From NCBI GenBank assembly GCA_004362315.1, contig SNWL01000004.1:620001-684000 (forward strand): a DNA stretch of 64,000 nucleotides, written 5' to 3'. This DNA comes from Mycobacterium sp. BK086 (GTDB lineage Bacteria > Actinomycetota > Actinomycetes > Mycobacteriales > Mycobacteriaceae). The notes under the pieces were generated by a model. It worked only from the letters and a program-made list of their open reading frames with translations. It made no database searches and was not told the DNA's origin. The translations under genes were made by a program, and so were the position numbers. Below are positions 46,274 to 54,085 of this stretch, piece after piece; the stretch's first letter is position 1, and every line of letters starts with the position of its first letter.

Positions 46274-47590
46274 GTGGACGAAAAGCGACGGGCCCGGCGT
46301 GCACGAATCTTCGACGCGATCCGCAAGACGCCCCCGGAACCGCTGGGGCCGCCCGATTCCCACGACCAGGGCGAGGTCGCGGCGATGCTGCGGGAGATCG
46401 GCATCGCCCTGCTGGAAGTCGAACAGCCCACCCAGCTGGTATTCGGGCGGCTGCTGGAGATCGCCGCGCAGTACACCACTGCGCCGGTGCGCATCGTGGT
46501 GCTGCCGACTGTCCTGATGATCCAGGTGGGCACCGTCGGCTACGAGGTCGACACCTCGACGACGTATTCGGTGCAGCTGAACATGGCCGGCCGCATCGAT
46601 GACATCGCCAGCCTGGCCGCCGTCGGTGCGATCACGCCCGCCGATGCGATCGAGGCCACGCAGCGGGCTCGCACCCTGCGGCCGAGGTTCGGCCCCATCG
46701 CCACCACGATCGGATATGCCGTCACGACAGTGGGTTTCGGCATGATCATCAATCCCACGTGGGCTTCATTGCCCGGCTACGTATTCCTTGGCTTGGTGGT
46801 CGGTGCGATCGCCCTGCTGGGGCGGCCGTTCCCGTCGCTCAACCCGGTCCTGCCCACGCTGGCGGCGATGGTCGTGACGATCCTGGCGACCTGGTTCGTG
46901 GCCGACACCGCCAACGACGGCCTGCTCCGGGTGATCGCCCCGGCGTTGGTGGCGATGCTGCCCGGGATGTCGCTGACCATCGGCGCCATGGAGTTGGCCA
47001 GTAATCAGCTGATCGGCGGCACCAGCCGGCTGGTGTACGGCATCGCCCAACTGGCGTTGCTGGTGTTCGGCGTCGCATTGGGTGTGCACGTGGCCGGGGA
47101 GGTGCTGCCGCAGACACCGTCGACACAGATGGGGCCCTGGTCCTTGTACGTGGCGATCCTCGTGGTGGCGCTGGGGCTGTATGTCTACCTGTCCGCGCCG
47201 CGCGGCTCGTTCCTGTGGCTGGTGGCCGCGATCGCCGTCGCACTGGTGGGCCAGGCAATCGCCGGAAAGTTCGTCGCCGCAGCGTATTCCGGCTTCATCG
47301 GCGCATTCCTGACGGTGCCGTTCGCCATGCTGGCATCACGCATCAAGACCTCACCCCCGGCGATCGTGATGATGCTGGCCGCATTCTGGGCGCTGGTCCC
47401 CGGCGCACTGAGTTTCGAGTCGGTGAGCCAGGCCGCCACCGGCGGCAACATCGGGGTGGCCAGCCTCGGCGTCACCGCGGCGGCGATCCTGTCGATCGCG
47501 TTGGGCACGGTGATCGGCTGGAGCGTGTTCCGCACCATCGACAGCCGGTTGCCCTGGCCGAAGGGACTGGGTCAACCAACCGTACGGTAG
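46274..47590 (+). CDS. ThrE-family threonine/serine exporter-like membrane protein
   Basis: From GTG 46274 the product is 438 residues. An N-terminal soluble domain (about 30-140: MLREIGIALLEVEQPTQLV, VRIVVLPTVLMIQVG) resembles the PF06738 hydrolase-like part, and about ten membrane helices follow (about 145-430). This matches Corynebacterium ThrE and Rv3737. It would export threonine or serine. The start is uncertain because the ribosome site is poor, but no better start exists downstream before the conserved domain. Confidence 0.85.
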   Translation: MDEKRRARRARIFDAIRKTPPEPLGPPDSHDQGEVAAMLREIGIALLEVEQPTQLVFGRLLEIAAQYTTAPVRIVVLPTVLMIQVGTVGYEVDTSTTYSVQLNMAGRIDDIASLAAVGAITPADAIEATQRARTLRPRFGPIATTIGYAVTTVGFGMIINPTWASLPGYVFLGLVVGAIALLGRPFPSLNPVLPTLAAMVVTILATWFVADTANDGLLRVIAPALVAMLPGMSLTIGAMELASNQLIGGTSRLVYGIAQLALLVFGVALGVHVAGEVLPQTPSTQMGPWSLYVAILVVALGLYVYLSAPRGSFLWLVAAIAVALVGQAIAGKFVAAAYSGFIGAFLTVPFAMLASRIKTSPPAIVMMLAAFWALVPGALSFESVSQAATGGNIGVASLGVTAAAILSIALGTVIGWSVFRTIDSRLPWPKGLGQPTVR

Positions 47591-47600
47591 GTTCTCCGGG

Positions 47601-48629
47601 GTGGACGACCTGAGCGCAGTGAGCGCGTGGATGTCGGAGCAGGGCCTGGGTGACGGCCCGCTGGAAAACGTCTCCGAGATCACCGGCGGCACCCAGAACG
47701 TCATGCTCCGTTTCACCAGGTCAGGCCGTGAGTATGTGTTCCGGCGAGGACCGCTGCATCTGCGGCCGGTCAGCAACAAGGTGATCCTGCGCGAGACCCG
47801 GGTACTGCATGCGCTGGCCGGAACCGACGTCCCGCACCCGCGACTGATCGCGGTGTGCGAGGACACCGCCGTCCTCGGTGACGCGGTGTTCTATCTGATG
47901 GAACCCGTCGACGGCTTCAACGCCGGGTCGATGTTGCCGCCGCTGCATGCCGGTGACGCCGAGATCCGTCACGGGATGGGTCTGTCGATGGTCGACGCCG
48001 CGGCCAAGCTCGGTGCCGTCGACCATGTCGCGGTCGGCTTGGCCGACTTCGGCAAGGCGGACGGATTCCTGGAACGCCAAGTGCCACGGTGGCTTTCGGA
48101 GCTTGAGTCCTACAGCGGGTTCGACAACTACCCGGGGCCCGAGATCGGCGATGTCGACGCCGTCGCGACCTGGCTGCAGAAGAACCAACCCACCGAATGG
48201 CAGCCGGGCATCATGCACGGCGACTACCACGCCGCGAACGTGATGTTCTCGCCCACCGGTCCCGACGTGGTGGCCATCGTCGACTGGGAGATGTGCACCA
48301 TCGGCGATCCGCTGTTGGATCTCGCGTGGATGCTGGCCACCTGGTACGCGCCCGGCCGCGACTCGATGCTGGGCAATGCGCTTATGGGTGCCGGCGATCT
48401 GGCCACCCCGGACGAATTGATCGAGCGCTACGCCCAGAACACCACCCGCGACCTGTCCAATATCGACTGGTACACCGTGCTGGCCTGTTTCAAACTCGGC
48501 ATCATCCTGGAGGGATCCAATGCCCGCGCCGCTGCGGGGCTGGCGCCCAAGGAGATTGGTGACCACCTGCACACCGCGACGGTGCGCCTGTTCGAGCGAG
48601 CTTTGGCACTGATGGAGGGACAACGATGA
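47601..48629 (+). CDS. APH-fold phosphotransferase, ACAD10/11-kinase-like
   Basis: The GTG at 47601 begins a 342-residue kinase-fold protein with ITGGTQNVMLRFT, the catalytic loop GIMHGDYHAANVMF and metal motif VDWEMCTIGDPLLDLAW. It is the third ACAD10/11-kinase-like gene in the window and, like that at 29045, leads an operon with an acyl-CoA dehydrogenase and an SDR. Stop and next start overlap as ATGA. A hydroxyacyl-CoA kinase role is inferred. Confidence 0.9.
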   Translation: MDDLSAVSAWMSEQGLGDGPLENVSEITGGTQNVMLRFTRSGREYVFRRGPLHLRPVSNKVILRETRVLHALAGTDVPHPRLIAVCEDTAVLGDAVFYLMEPVDGFNAGSMLPPLHAGDAEIRHGMGLSMVDAAAKLGAVDHVAVGLADFGKADGFLERQVPRWLSELESYSGFDNYPGPEIGDVDAVATWLQKNQPTEWQPGIMHGDYHAANVMFSPTGPDVVAIVDWEMCTIGDPLLDLAWMLATWYAPGRDSMLGNALMGAGDLATPDELIERYAQNTTRDLSNIDWYTVLACFKLGIILEGSNARAAAGLAPKEIGDHLHTATVRLFERALALMEGQR

Positions 48630-49804
48630 TCGATTTCGAGATTCCCAGCGACCTGGCGGCGCTACGCGACGAGATACACGCGTTTGTCGTCGACAAAATC
48701 GTTCCCTACGAACGGGATCCGCGCATCACCCGGCACGGGCCCAACGAGGAGCTGCGCACCGAGCTCGTCGGCCTGGCCCGCGATGCCGGACTGCTCACCT
48801 TCCAGGCGCCGAACCGATTCGGCGGCCGCGAACCGTCCCACCGCGAACAGGCGGTGCTGTTCGAGGCCGCCGGTTGGTCCACACTCGGGCCGGTCGCGCT
48901 GAACTGTGCGGCACCCGACGAGGGCAACATGTTCGTGCTGTCCAAGATCGCCACCGAGGAGCAGGCCGAGAAGTTCCTGGTTCCGGTGATCGACGGCAGG
49001 CAGCGATCGGTGTTCGCGATGACCGAACCCGGCGGGGCCGGATCAGATCCGAATCAGCTTGCCACGGAAGCGGTTTTCGACGGCACCGACTACGTGATCA
49101 ACGGCCGGAAGTGGCTGATCACCGGAGCCAACAAGGCGCGGACCTGGATCATCATGGCCCGCGTCGCACCGAACTCCCATGGCGCGGACGGCCCGACGCT
49201 GTTCCTGTGCGACGGGCAGACCCCGGGCATCGAGCTCGAGCGCGTGATGGACACGATGGACCGCAACTACGTCGAGGGCCACGGCGTGATCCAGTTCAAC
49301 AACCTGCGGCTGCCCGCGTCGGCGGTGCTCGGCGAGGTCGGACAGGCGCTGCGCTACGCCCAATTGCGCTTGACTCCAGCACGATTGACGCACTGTATGC
49401 GCTGGCTGGGTGCCGCATCGCGGGCTCACTCGATCGCGATCGAACACGCCCGCACCCGCACCGGTTTCGGCAAGCCGCTCGGCGAGCATCAGGGCGTGGG
49501 CTTCATGTTGGCCGACAACGAGATCGCCTTGCAGCAGTGCCGACTGGCGATCTGGTGGGCGTGCTGGGCACTGGACACCGGCGCCAAGGGCCGCCACGAG
49601 AGTTCGATGGTGAAGGCCTACGTGTCCGAGGAGTTGTTCAAGGTCGCCGACCGCTGTGTGCAAATCCTCGGCGGCATGGGCATTTCCGATGAAACCCCGG
49701 TCGGTATGATCTTCTCGGACATGCGCGCGTTCCGCATCTACGACGGCCCGACCGAAGTGCACAAGTACGCGATCGCCCGCCAGATCCTGAGGAACCCGTC
49801 ATGA
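48626..49804 (+). CDS. Acyl-CoA dehydrogenase (ACAD10/11-like)
   Basis: A 392-residue enzyme with FAMTEPGGAGSDPNQLATEA, YVINGRKWLITGANKA, a helical C-terminal domain with CVQILGGMGISDETPV, and YDGPTEVHKYAIARQIL near the end. The paired overlaps of four bases with the kinase upstream and the SDR downstream show a coupled operon. Together the three genes parallel those at 29045-32163, in a different order. Confidence 0.93.
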   Translation: MIDFEIPSDLAALRDEIHAFVVDKIVPYERDPRITRHGPNEELRTELVGLARDAGLLTFQAPNRFGGREPSHREQAVLFEAAGWSTLGPVALNCAAPDEGNMFVLSKIATEEQAEKFLVPVIDGRQRSVFAMTEPGGAGSDPNQLATEAVFDGTDYVINGRKWLITGANKARTWIIMARVAPNSHGADGPTLFLCDGQTPGIELERVMDTMDRNYVEGHGVIQFNNLRLPASAVLGEVGQALRYAQLRLTPARLTHCMRWLGAASRAHSIAIEHARTRTGFGKPLGEHQGVGFMLADNEIALQQCRLAIWWACWALDTGAKGRHESSMVKAYVSEELFKVADRCVQILGGMGISDETPVGMIFSDMRAFRIYDGPTEVHKYAIARQILRNPS

Positions 49805-50562
49805 GCGTCCTTGATTCGTTTCGTCTCGACGACAAGGTCGTCATCGTCACCGGTGCATCCTCGGGGCTGGGCGTGTCATTCGCGCAAGCCTTCGCCGAAG
49901 CCGGCGCCGACCTGGTGCTCGGTGCCCGGCGGGTGGAGCAGATGGCAAGCACGGCGGCCCTTGTCGAAAAGGCCGGCCGCAACGTGCTCACCAAGAAGAC
50001 CGACGTCGCGGACCCCGACCAATGCCAGCAGCTGGTCGATGCGGCGATCGAGAAGTTCGGCCGGGTCGACGTGCTGGTCAACAACGCCGGCGTGGGCACC
50101 GCGGTACCGGCGACCCGCGAGACTCCCGACGAGTTCCGCAAGGTCATCGATGTCAACCTGAACGGCTCGTACTGGATGGCGCAGTCCTGCGGCCGGGTGA
50201 TGGCGGCCGGAAGCTCAATCATCAACATTTCCAGCATTCTTGGCATCACCACCGGCGGTCTTCCGCAAGCCGCGTACAGCGCATCGAAGGCCGGGGTGAT
50301 CGGACTGACCCGCGATCTGGCCCAACAGTGGGGATCCCGCAAGGGGATTCGCGTCAACGGGCTGGCGCCGGGCTTCTTCAAGAGCGAGATGACCGACGAA
50401 TACCAGCCGGGTTACCTCGAACAGCAGCTGCCACGGATCGTGATGGGCCGACTCGGCGATCCCGCCGAATTGGCCGCTACCGCAGTGTGGCTGGCGTCGC
50501 CGGCGGCGGGTTATGTTACGGGCCAGACAATTATCGTCGACGGCGGGCTCACGATCACGTAG
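49801..50562 (+). CDS. SDR family oxidoreductase
   Basis: A 253-residue short-chain dehydrogenase with TGASSGLG, NNAGVGT, Ser in IINISSILG and YSASKAGVIGLTRDLA. The C-terminal GYVTGQTIIVDGGLTIT is the classic SDR end. Overlaps the dehydrogenase stop as ATGA. It is the last gene of the second kinase module and presumably acts on the hydroxy or keto intermediate. Confidence 0.93.
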   Translation: MSVLDSFRLDDKVVIVTGASSGLGVSFAQAFAEAGADLVLGARRVEQMASTAALVEKAGRNVLTKKTDVADPDQCQQLVDAAIEKFGRVDVLVNNAGVGTAVPATRETPDEFRKVIDVNLNGSYWMAQSCGRVMAAGSSIINISSILGITTGGLPQAAYSASKAGVIGLTRDLAQQWGSRKGIRVNGLAPGFFKSEMTDEYQPGYLEQQLPRIVMGRLGDPAELAATAVWLASPAAGYVTGQTIIVDGGLTIT

Positions 50563-50652
50563 TGATAACGGTCACGCGTCGATTCGGGGCTTCTCAGGGC
50601 CTTCACAAGATGGCGACATCTGTCTCTAAGAAGGATCTGCGACTCTCGTGTG

Positions 50653-50907
50653 ATGTGGGTCGATCTGTACACGGTGGTGGCGGTGCTCGTCGCTGCCGCC
50701 ACCTGGCTCCTCAGCCCCCACTTCCAGTCCTATGACCCGCCCGGTGACATCGCCCGCGGCGTCTGGTCGGCCATCGCCGGTGCGCTGTGGCCCGTCGTTG
50801 CGGTCGGGGTCGCTCAGGTCTACGCGGTCCGCTATGTCGCACAGCGGATTCGGCCCGTTCACGCCGTGGCTCCCGATGTGGCTCCACTGGTCGCCATGCG
50901 CTCCTGA
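50653..50907 (+). CDS. Small membrane protein, unknown function
   Basis: The 84-residue reading from ATG 50653 has two hydrophobic segments (about 4-20 and 42-62) separated by a polar loop, and a short basic tail. A GTG immediately upstream is equally possible and the ribosome site is poor. No family is recognised. It stands alone between two unrelated units. Confidence 0.55.
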   Translation: MWVDLYTVVAVLVAAATWLLSPHFQSYDPPGDIARGVWSAIAGALWPVVAVGVAQVYAVRYVAQRIRPVHAVAPDVAPLVAMRS

Positions 50908-51008
50908 GCTTCACCCGCCGTTCACCTCCTCGCCAACTGCGGCAGAAATCCTGAGTCGTCAAGCGGAATCGGCAATGATTGACGGCCTGACGAAGAGGAG
51001 ATCCGTTC

Positions 51009-51308
51009 GTGAAGGTGCGCGCACAACTGGTATCGGCGGGCCTTGCCGCCCTGGCGATGACGGCGATCACGCTCTCGGCCGCCGCCACGGCCACGGCTGA
51101 CGACTCGGGCAGCGGCCTGCTGTGGCCGGATCCCACCGAGCCGTACTACTGGGACGCCAACGAGAACGCCGGCGGCACCGGCCCCGCGCCGCTTCCGACC
51201 GACGATCTGTATTGGAAAGAGGGCCAGGACGCCGGCGGCACGGGCAACGCTCCTCAGCCGAACCAGCCCGAGTACACCGATGAGGGCGAGAACGCCGGGG
51301 CGGTCTAG
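51009..51308 (+). CDS. Small secreted protein with three tandem NAGGTG-type repeats
   Basis: GTG 51009 has GAGGAG eight bases upstream. The 99-residue product has a signal peptide (about 1-31, ending ATADD) and an acidic mature part of three imperfect repeats: PYYWDANENAGGTGPAP, LYWKEGQDAGGTGNAP and EYTDEGENAGAV. It contains no cysteine. No function can be given. The repeats may be structural or ligand binding at the cell surface. Confidence 0.75.
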   Translation: MKVRAQLVSAGLAALAMTAITLSAAATATADDSGSGLLWPDPTEPYYWDANENAGGTGPAPLPTDDLYWKEGQDAGGTGNAPQPNQPEYTDEGENAGAV

Positions 51309-51318
51309 CCCCTTCGGG

Positions 51319-51555
51319 TCACGACGACCACACGAGCAGCCCGCTGGTGCGGGCCAGCTCCGCGCGGGCGCGGCGCTCCACCAGTAGCGGGATGAATTCG
51401 CGAACCGTGCTGTCGTGGAAATGATCGTGCGCCTCGGCAACCGTGCGAGCTACGTCATCACGAGGGTGGTCGGAGTAGGCCGCGGCCAAGCGGTCCACCA
51501 CCTGCTCGATCAACATAACTTCACTTACATTTCCCACGCTTCTACTCTGGGCCAT
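51319..51555 (-). CDS. Three-helix-bundle dimerisation-domain protein
   Basis: The conserved core (IEQVVDRLAAAYSDHPRDDVARTVAEAHDHFHDSTVREFIPLLVERRARAELA, read in segments) is the small three-helix domain found in many mycobacterial proteins. The start is uncertain: ATG 51555, GTG 51537 and ATG 51516 all precede the core and none has a good ribosome site. With the TetR gene upstream on the same strand it may be cotranscribed (29 bases away). Function unknown. Confidence 0.65.
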   Translation of the reverse strand: MAQSRSVGNVSEVMLIEQVVDRLAAAYSDHPRDDVARTVAEAHDHFHDSTVREFIPLLVERRARAELARTSGLLVWSS

Positions 51556-51583
51556 CCAGGCAGCCCGGTCAATTTGATGTCCG

Positions 51584-52141
51584 TCACGGTGCCGGATCGC
51601 CGAGGTAGTGCGCCAAGACCGGGCGCAACCATTCGGTGAGCGTTGCGTCATCCATGGTCACCAGCGGCGGAATCCCGAGCACGTAGCGGCCGACCGCGAG
51701 ACCGAGCATCTGGGTGCCGACCAAGGCCGCCCGCTGCGCGGGCTGATCGGGCACCACCGCGGCCAGCGCCGGGGCCACCTGGTCGACGAAGACACTCAGT
51801 AGCGCCTCGGCGGCCATGCGATTGGTCGACGCCGAACGCAACAGCGGCAGGAACGGACCGCTCGGCCCCCAGACCTCGACGAACAGCGGCAACACTTTGT
51901 CGACGACATTGTCGGGCGCCACCCCGGTGAGATCGGGGAACGTGATGGCCGCCCGAGAGGCCGCGGCAAACAGATCGGCCTTGTTGCCGAAGTAGTGCAT
52001 GACCAGCGCCGGGTCGACGCCGGCCGCCGACGCGATCGAGCGGATGGTCGTGCGCTCGAAACCGCGCTCGCCGAATTGAGATCGGGCCTCGGCCAGAATC
52101 CGGGCCCGCGTCGCCTCACCGTCGCGCGGTTTCGTTGCCAT
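51584..52141 (-). CDS. TetR-family transcriptional regulator
   Basis: From the ATG at 52141 the product is 185 residues (an ATG at 52150 is possible). The helix-turn-helix is TTIRSIASAAGVDPALVMHYFGNKADLFAAA (read in parts, about 30-60), and the rest forms a TetR C-terminal domain. Two identical 16-base palindromic operators lie just upstream, the first overlapping its own promoter region. It is divergent from the unknown gene and FAD monooxygenase it probably represses. Confidence 0.92.
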   Translation of the reverse strand: MATKPRDGEATRARILAEARSQFGERGFERTTIRSIASAAGVDPALVMHYFGNKADLFAAASRAAITFPDLTGVAPDNVVDKVLPLFVEVWGPSGPFLPLLRSASTNRMAAEALLSVFVDQVAPALAAVVPDQPAQRAALVGTQMLGLAVGRYVLGIPPLVTMDDATLTEWLRPVLAHYLGDPAP

Positions 52142-52153
52142 GGGGACCATTCT

Positions 52154-52169
52154 ATTCAACAACTGTTGA
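52154..52169. promoter_or_regulatory. TetR operator copy 1
   Basis: ATTCAACAACTGTTGA contains the inverted repeat TCAACA-AC-TGTTGA (52156-52169). It lies 13 bases upstream of the TetR start, where binding would block the regulator's own promoter. An identical copy is at 52198-52213. Assignment to the adjacent TetR is inference. Confidence 0.75.
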
Positions 52170-52197
52170 CATCACTAACACCCCGGCCTAGCGTCGA

Positions 52198-52213
52198 ATT
52201 CAACAACTGTTGA
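52198..52213. promoter_or_regulatory. TetR operator copy 2
   Basis: This exact repeat of the 16-base operator at 52154-52169, 44 bases away, ends 13 bases before the ATG of the unknown gene at 52227 and abuts its ribosome site. Repression here would silence the unknown gene and the monooxygenase together. Confidence 0.75.
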
Positions 52214-52226
52214 TGAGGTGCCCGCC

Positions 52227-52634
52227 ATGACTGTTACCGCCATTCAGATCGGCCTCGATCCCGACGTCATCGACTTCGCGTCGCCAGACTTCGCCCAGTT
52301 CCGCGGGCTGTCGAAAGACGCATTGCGGGCCGCCAACGACGAGAACGTCGCCTCGTTGCGGACCGCCGGCTACCAGGTCGACAACTGCCTGATCGAATTC
52401 GGCGAGGCCGGCGCCGAGAAAGCCCGGCGGTGGCTGGACGCGAAGCGCTACGACGCGGTGCTGATCGGCGCCGGGGTGCGTCTGGTCGCGAACAACACCC
52501 TGCTCTTCGAGTCGATCCTCAATGCCGCCCACGTCAGCCAGCCGGGATGCCGGTTCGTGTTCAACCAGGCGGCCAAGGCCACACCCGACGACATCCGGCG
52601 CTGGTACCCCGATCCCGAAGGAGAGGTCCGATGA
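52227..52634 (+). CDS. Conserved-looking protein of unknown function, coupled to an FAD monooxygenase
   Basis: ATG 52227 (GAGGTG six bases upstream) starts a 135-residue protein that I do not recognise. It has a predicted alternating alpha/beta pattern: IQIGLDPDVIDF, LRTAGYQVDNCLIEFGE, KRYDAVLIGAGVRL, then NNTLLFESILNAAHVSQPG and RFVFNQAAKATPDDIRRWYPDP. No signal or membrane segment. Its stop overlaps the monooxygenase start as ATGA. The IGAGVR element could bind a nucleotide or flavin, but the usual GxGxxG is absent. Confidence 0.82.
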   Translation: MTVTAIQIGLDPDVIDFASPDFAQFRGLSKDALRAANDENVASLRTAGYQVDNCLIEFGEAGAEKARRWLDAKRYDAVLIGAGVRLVANNTLLFESILNAAHVSQPGCRFVFNQAAKATPDDIRRWYPDPEGEVR

Positions 52635-54085
52635 CTGATCACGACGTCGACGTTCTGGTGGTCGGGGCCGGTCCGACCGGGCTGATCGCCGCCGGCGATT
52701 TGGCCCGAGCCGGCCGCTCGGTGACCGTGCTGGAGCGCTGGGCCACCACCAACCCGTCCAGCCGGGCGTTCGCGGTGATGGCCCGCACGTTGGAGGTGCT
52801 CGATGCCCGTGGGCTCGCAGACGACTTGCTGAGGAGGGGCCAGCAGGCGCCGCGGGTCTCGATCTTCGGCGGCGCCCGAATCGATCTGACCCACCTGGAT
52901 TCGCCCTACCGGTTCGTGCTGATCACGCCGCAGACCAATGTCGACGCGGAGTTGGCCAGCTATGCCGAAGCCCACGGCGCCGATATCCGTCGCGGGCTCG
53001 AGGTCGTGGATCTGGTGCAGGACGCAGACGGGGTGACCGTCGCCGCGCGGGCGCATGGCGGTGACGGCCTGGTCAGCAGCTGGCGAGCCAAGTACGTGAT
53101 CGGCGCCGACGGCTCGCGCAGCACGGTGCGCACACTCGTCGGTGCGGAGTTCGCAGGCAAGACGGTGCTGTCATCGTTGGTGTTGGCCGACGTGAAGCTG
53201 GCCAACGGGCCGGCCGGTGGGCTGAAGCTGGGCAGCACCAGGAAGGTGTTCGGGTTCCTGGCGCCCTACGGTCGCGGCGACGCCGACGGCTCGTGGTACC
53301 GCGCGATGGTGTGGGACCGCGACCATCAGGTGCCCGACAGCGAGCCGGTGGAATCCGCCGAGGTGACCGATGTCCTGAACCGCGCGATGCAGACGGACAT
53401 GGGTGTGCGCGAGATCAGCTGGAAGTCCCGATTCCATTGCGACGAAAGGCAAGTCGAGCAGTATCGGCACGGTCGGGTGTTCCTGGCCGGGGACGCCGCG
53501 CATGTGCATTCCCCGATGGGCGGGCAAGGCATGAACACCGGAATCCAGGACGCGGTCAACCTCGCCTGGAAGCTCGGTGCGGTCCTCGGGGGTGCCGACG
53601 ACAGTCTGCTCGACACGTACCAGCAGGAGCGGCACCCGATCGGCCGACGGGTGCTGAGACAGTCGGGTCTGATGGCGCGCGGGGTCACGCTGCATCCGCG
53701 GATCGCGCGAGCTCTGCGAAACCTGTTGGCGCCCAGACTACTTGGCGTTCCGTTCGTGCGCGACGCGGTGGCGGGCAGCTTCGCGGGCACCGGCCTGCGC
53801 TACGGGCGGCGCGGGCTCGTCGGCACCAGGGCCACTCAGATACCACTCACCGACGACCGGCTGACCGACTTGCAGCGCACCCCGTGGTTCGTGTTGATCC
53901 GCGAGCGCAAGGCCGCGCCCGTCGAGGTCTCGGGGGTGCTGCAGGCCGAGCGCACCGACGACGGCCCCGCGGTGCTGGTGCGCCCCGACGGCTACATCGC
54001 GTGGACGGGGTCCTCGACCGACGACGGCTGGCGCGACGTGCTGGCGCAGTGGTTACCGACTGCGGAGTCGCTGCATTCACACTGA
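52631..54085 (+). CDS. FAD-dependent aromatic monooxygenase (PheA/TfdB-type)
   Basis: The 484-residue class A flavoprotein has the FAD-binding VVGAGPTGLIAAGDLARAGRSV (read in parts, residues about 9-30), the GD-type motif YVIGADGSRSTVR and LAGDAAHVHSPMGGQGMNTG. These are typical of NADPH-dependent hydroxylases of phenols, polyketides or antibiotics such as rifamycin. The ATG overlaps the unknown gene's stop by four bases. A TetR with duplicated operators controls the pair, which suggests induction by an aromatic compound or drug. The substrate is not known. Confidence 0.92.
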   Translation: MTDHDVDVLVVGAGPTGLIAAGDLARAGRSVTVLERWATTNPSSRAFAVMARTLEVLDARGLADDLLRRGQQAPRVSIFGGARIDLTHLDSPYRFVLITPQTNVDAELASYAEAHGADIRRGLEVVDLVQDADGVTVAARAHGGDGLVSSWRAKYVIGADGSRSTVRTLVGAEFAGKTVLSSLVLADVKLANGPAGGLKLGSTRKVFGFLAPYGRGDADGSWYRAMVWDRDHQVPDSEPVESAEVTDVLNRAMQTDMGVREISWKSRFHCDERQVEQYRHGRVFLAGDAAHVHSPMGGQGMNTGIQDAVNLAWKLGAVLGGADDSLLDTYQQERHPIGRRVLRQSGLMARGVTLHPRIARALRNLLAPRLLGVPFVRDAVAGSFAGTGLRYGRRGLVGTRATQIPLTDDRLTDLQRTPWFVLIRERKAAPVEVSGVLQAERTDDGPAVLVRPDGYIAWTGSSTDDGWRDVLAQWLPTAESLHSH

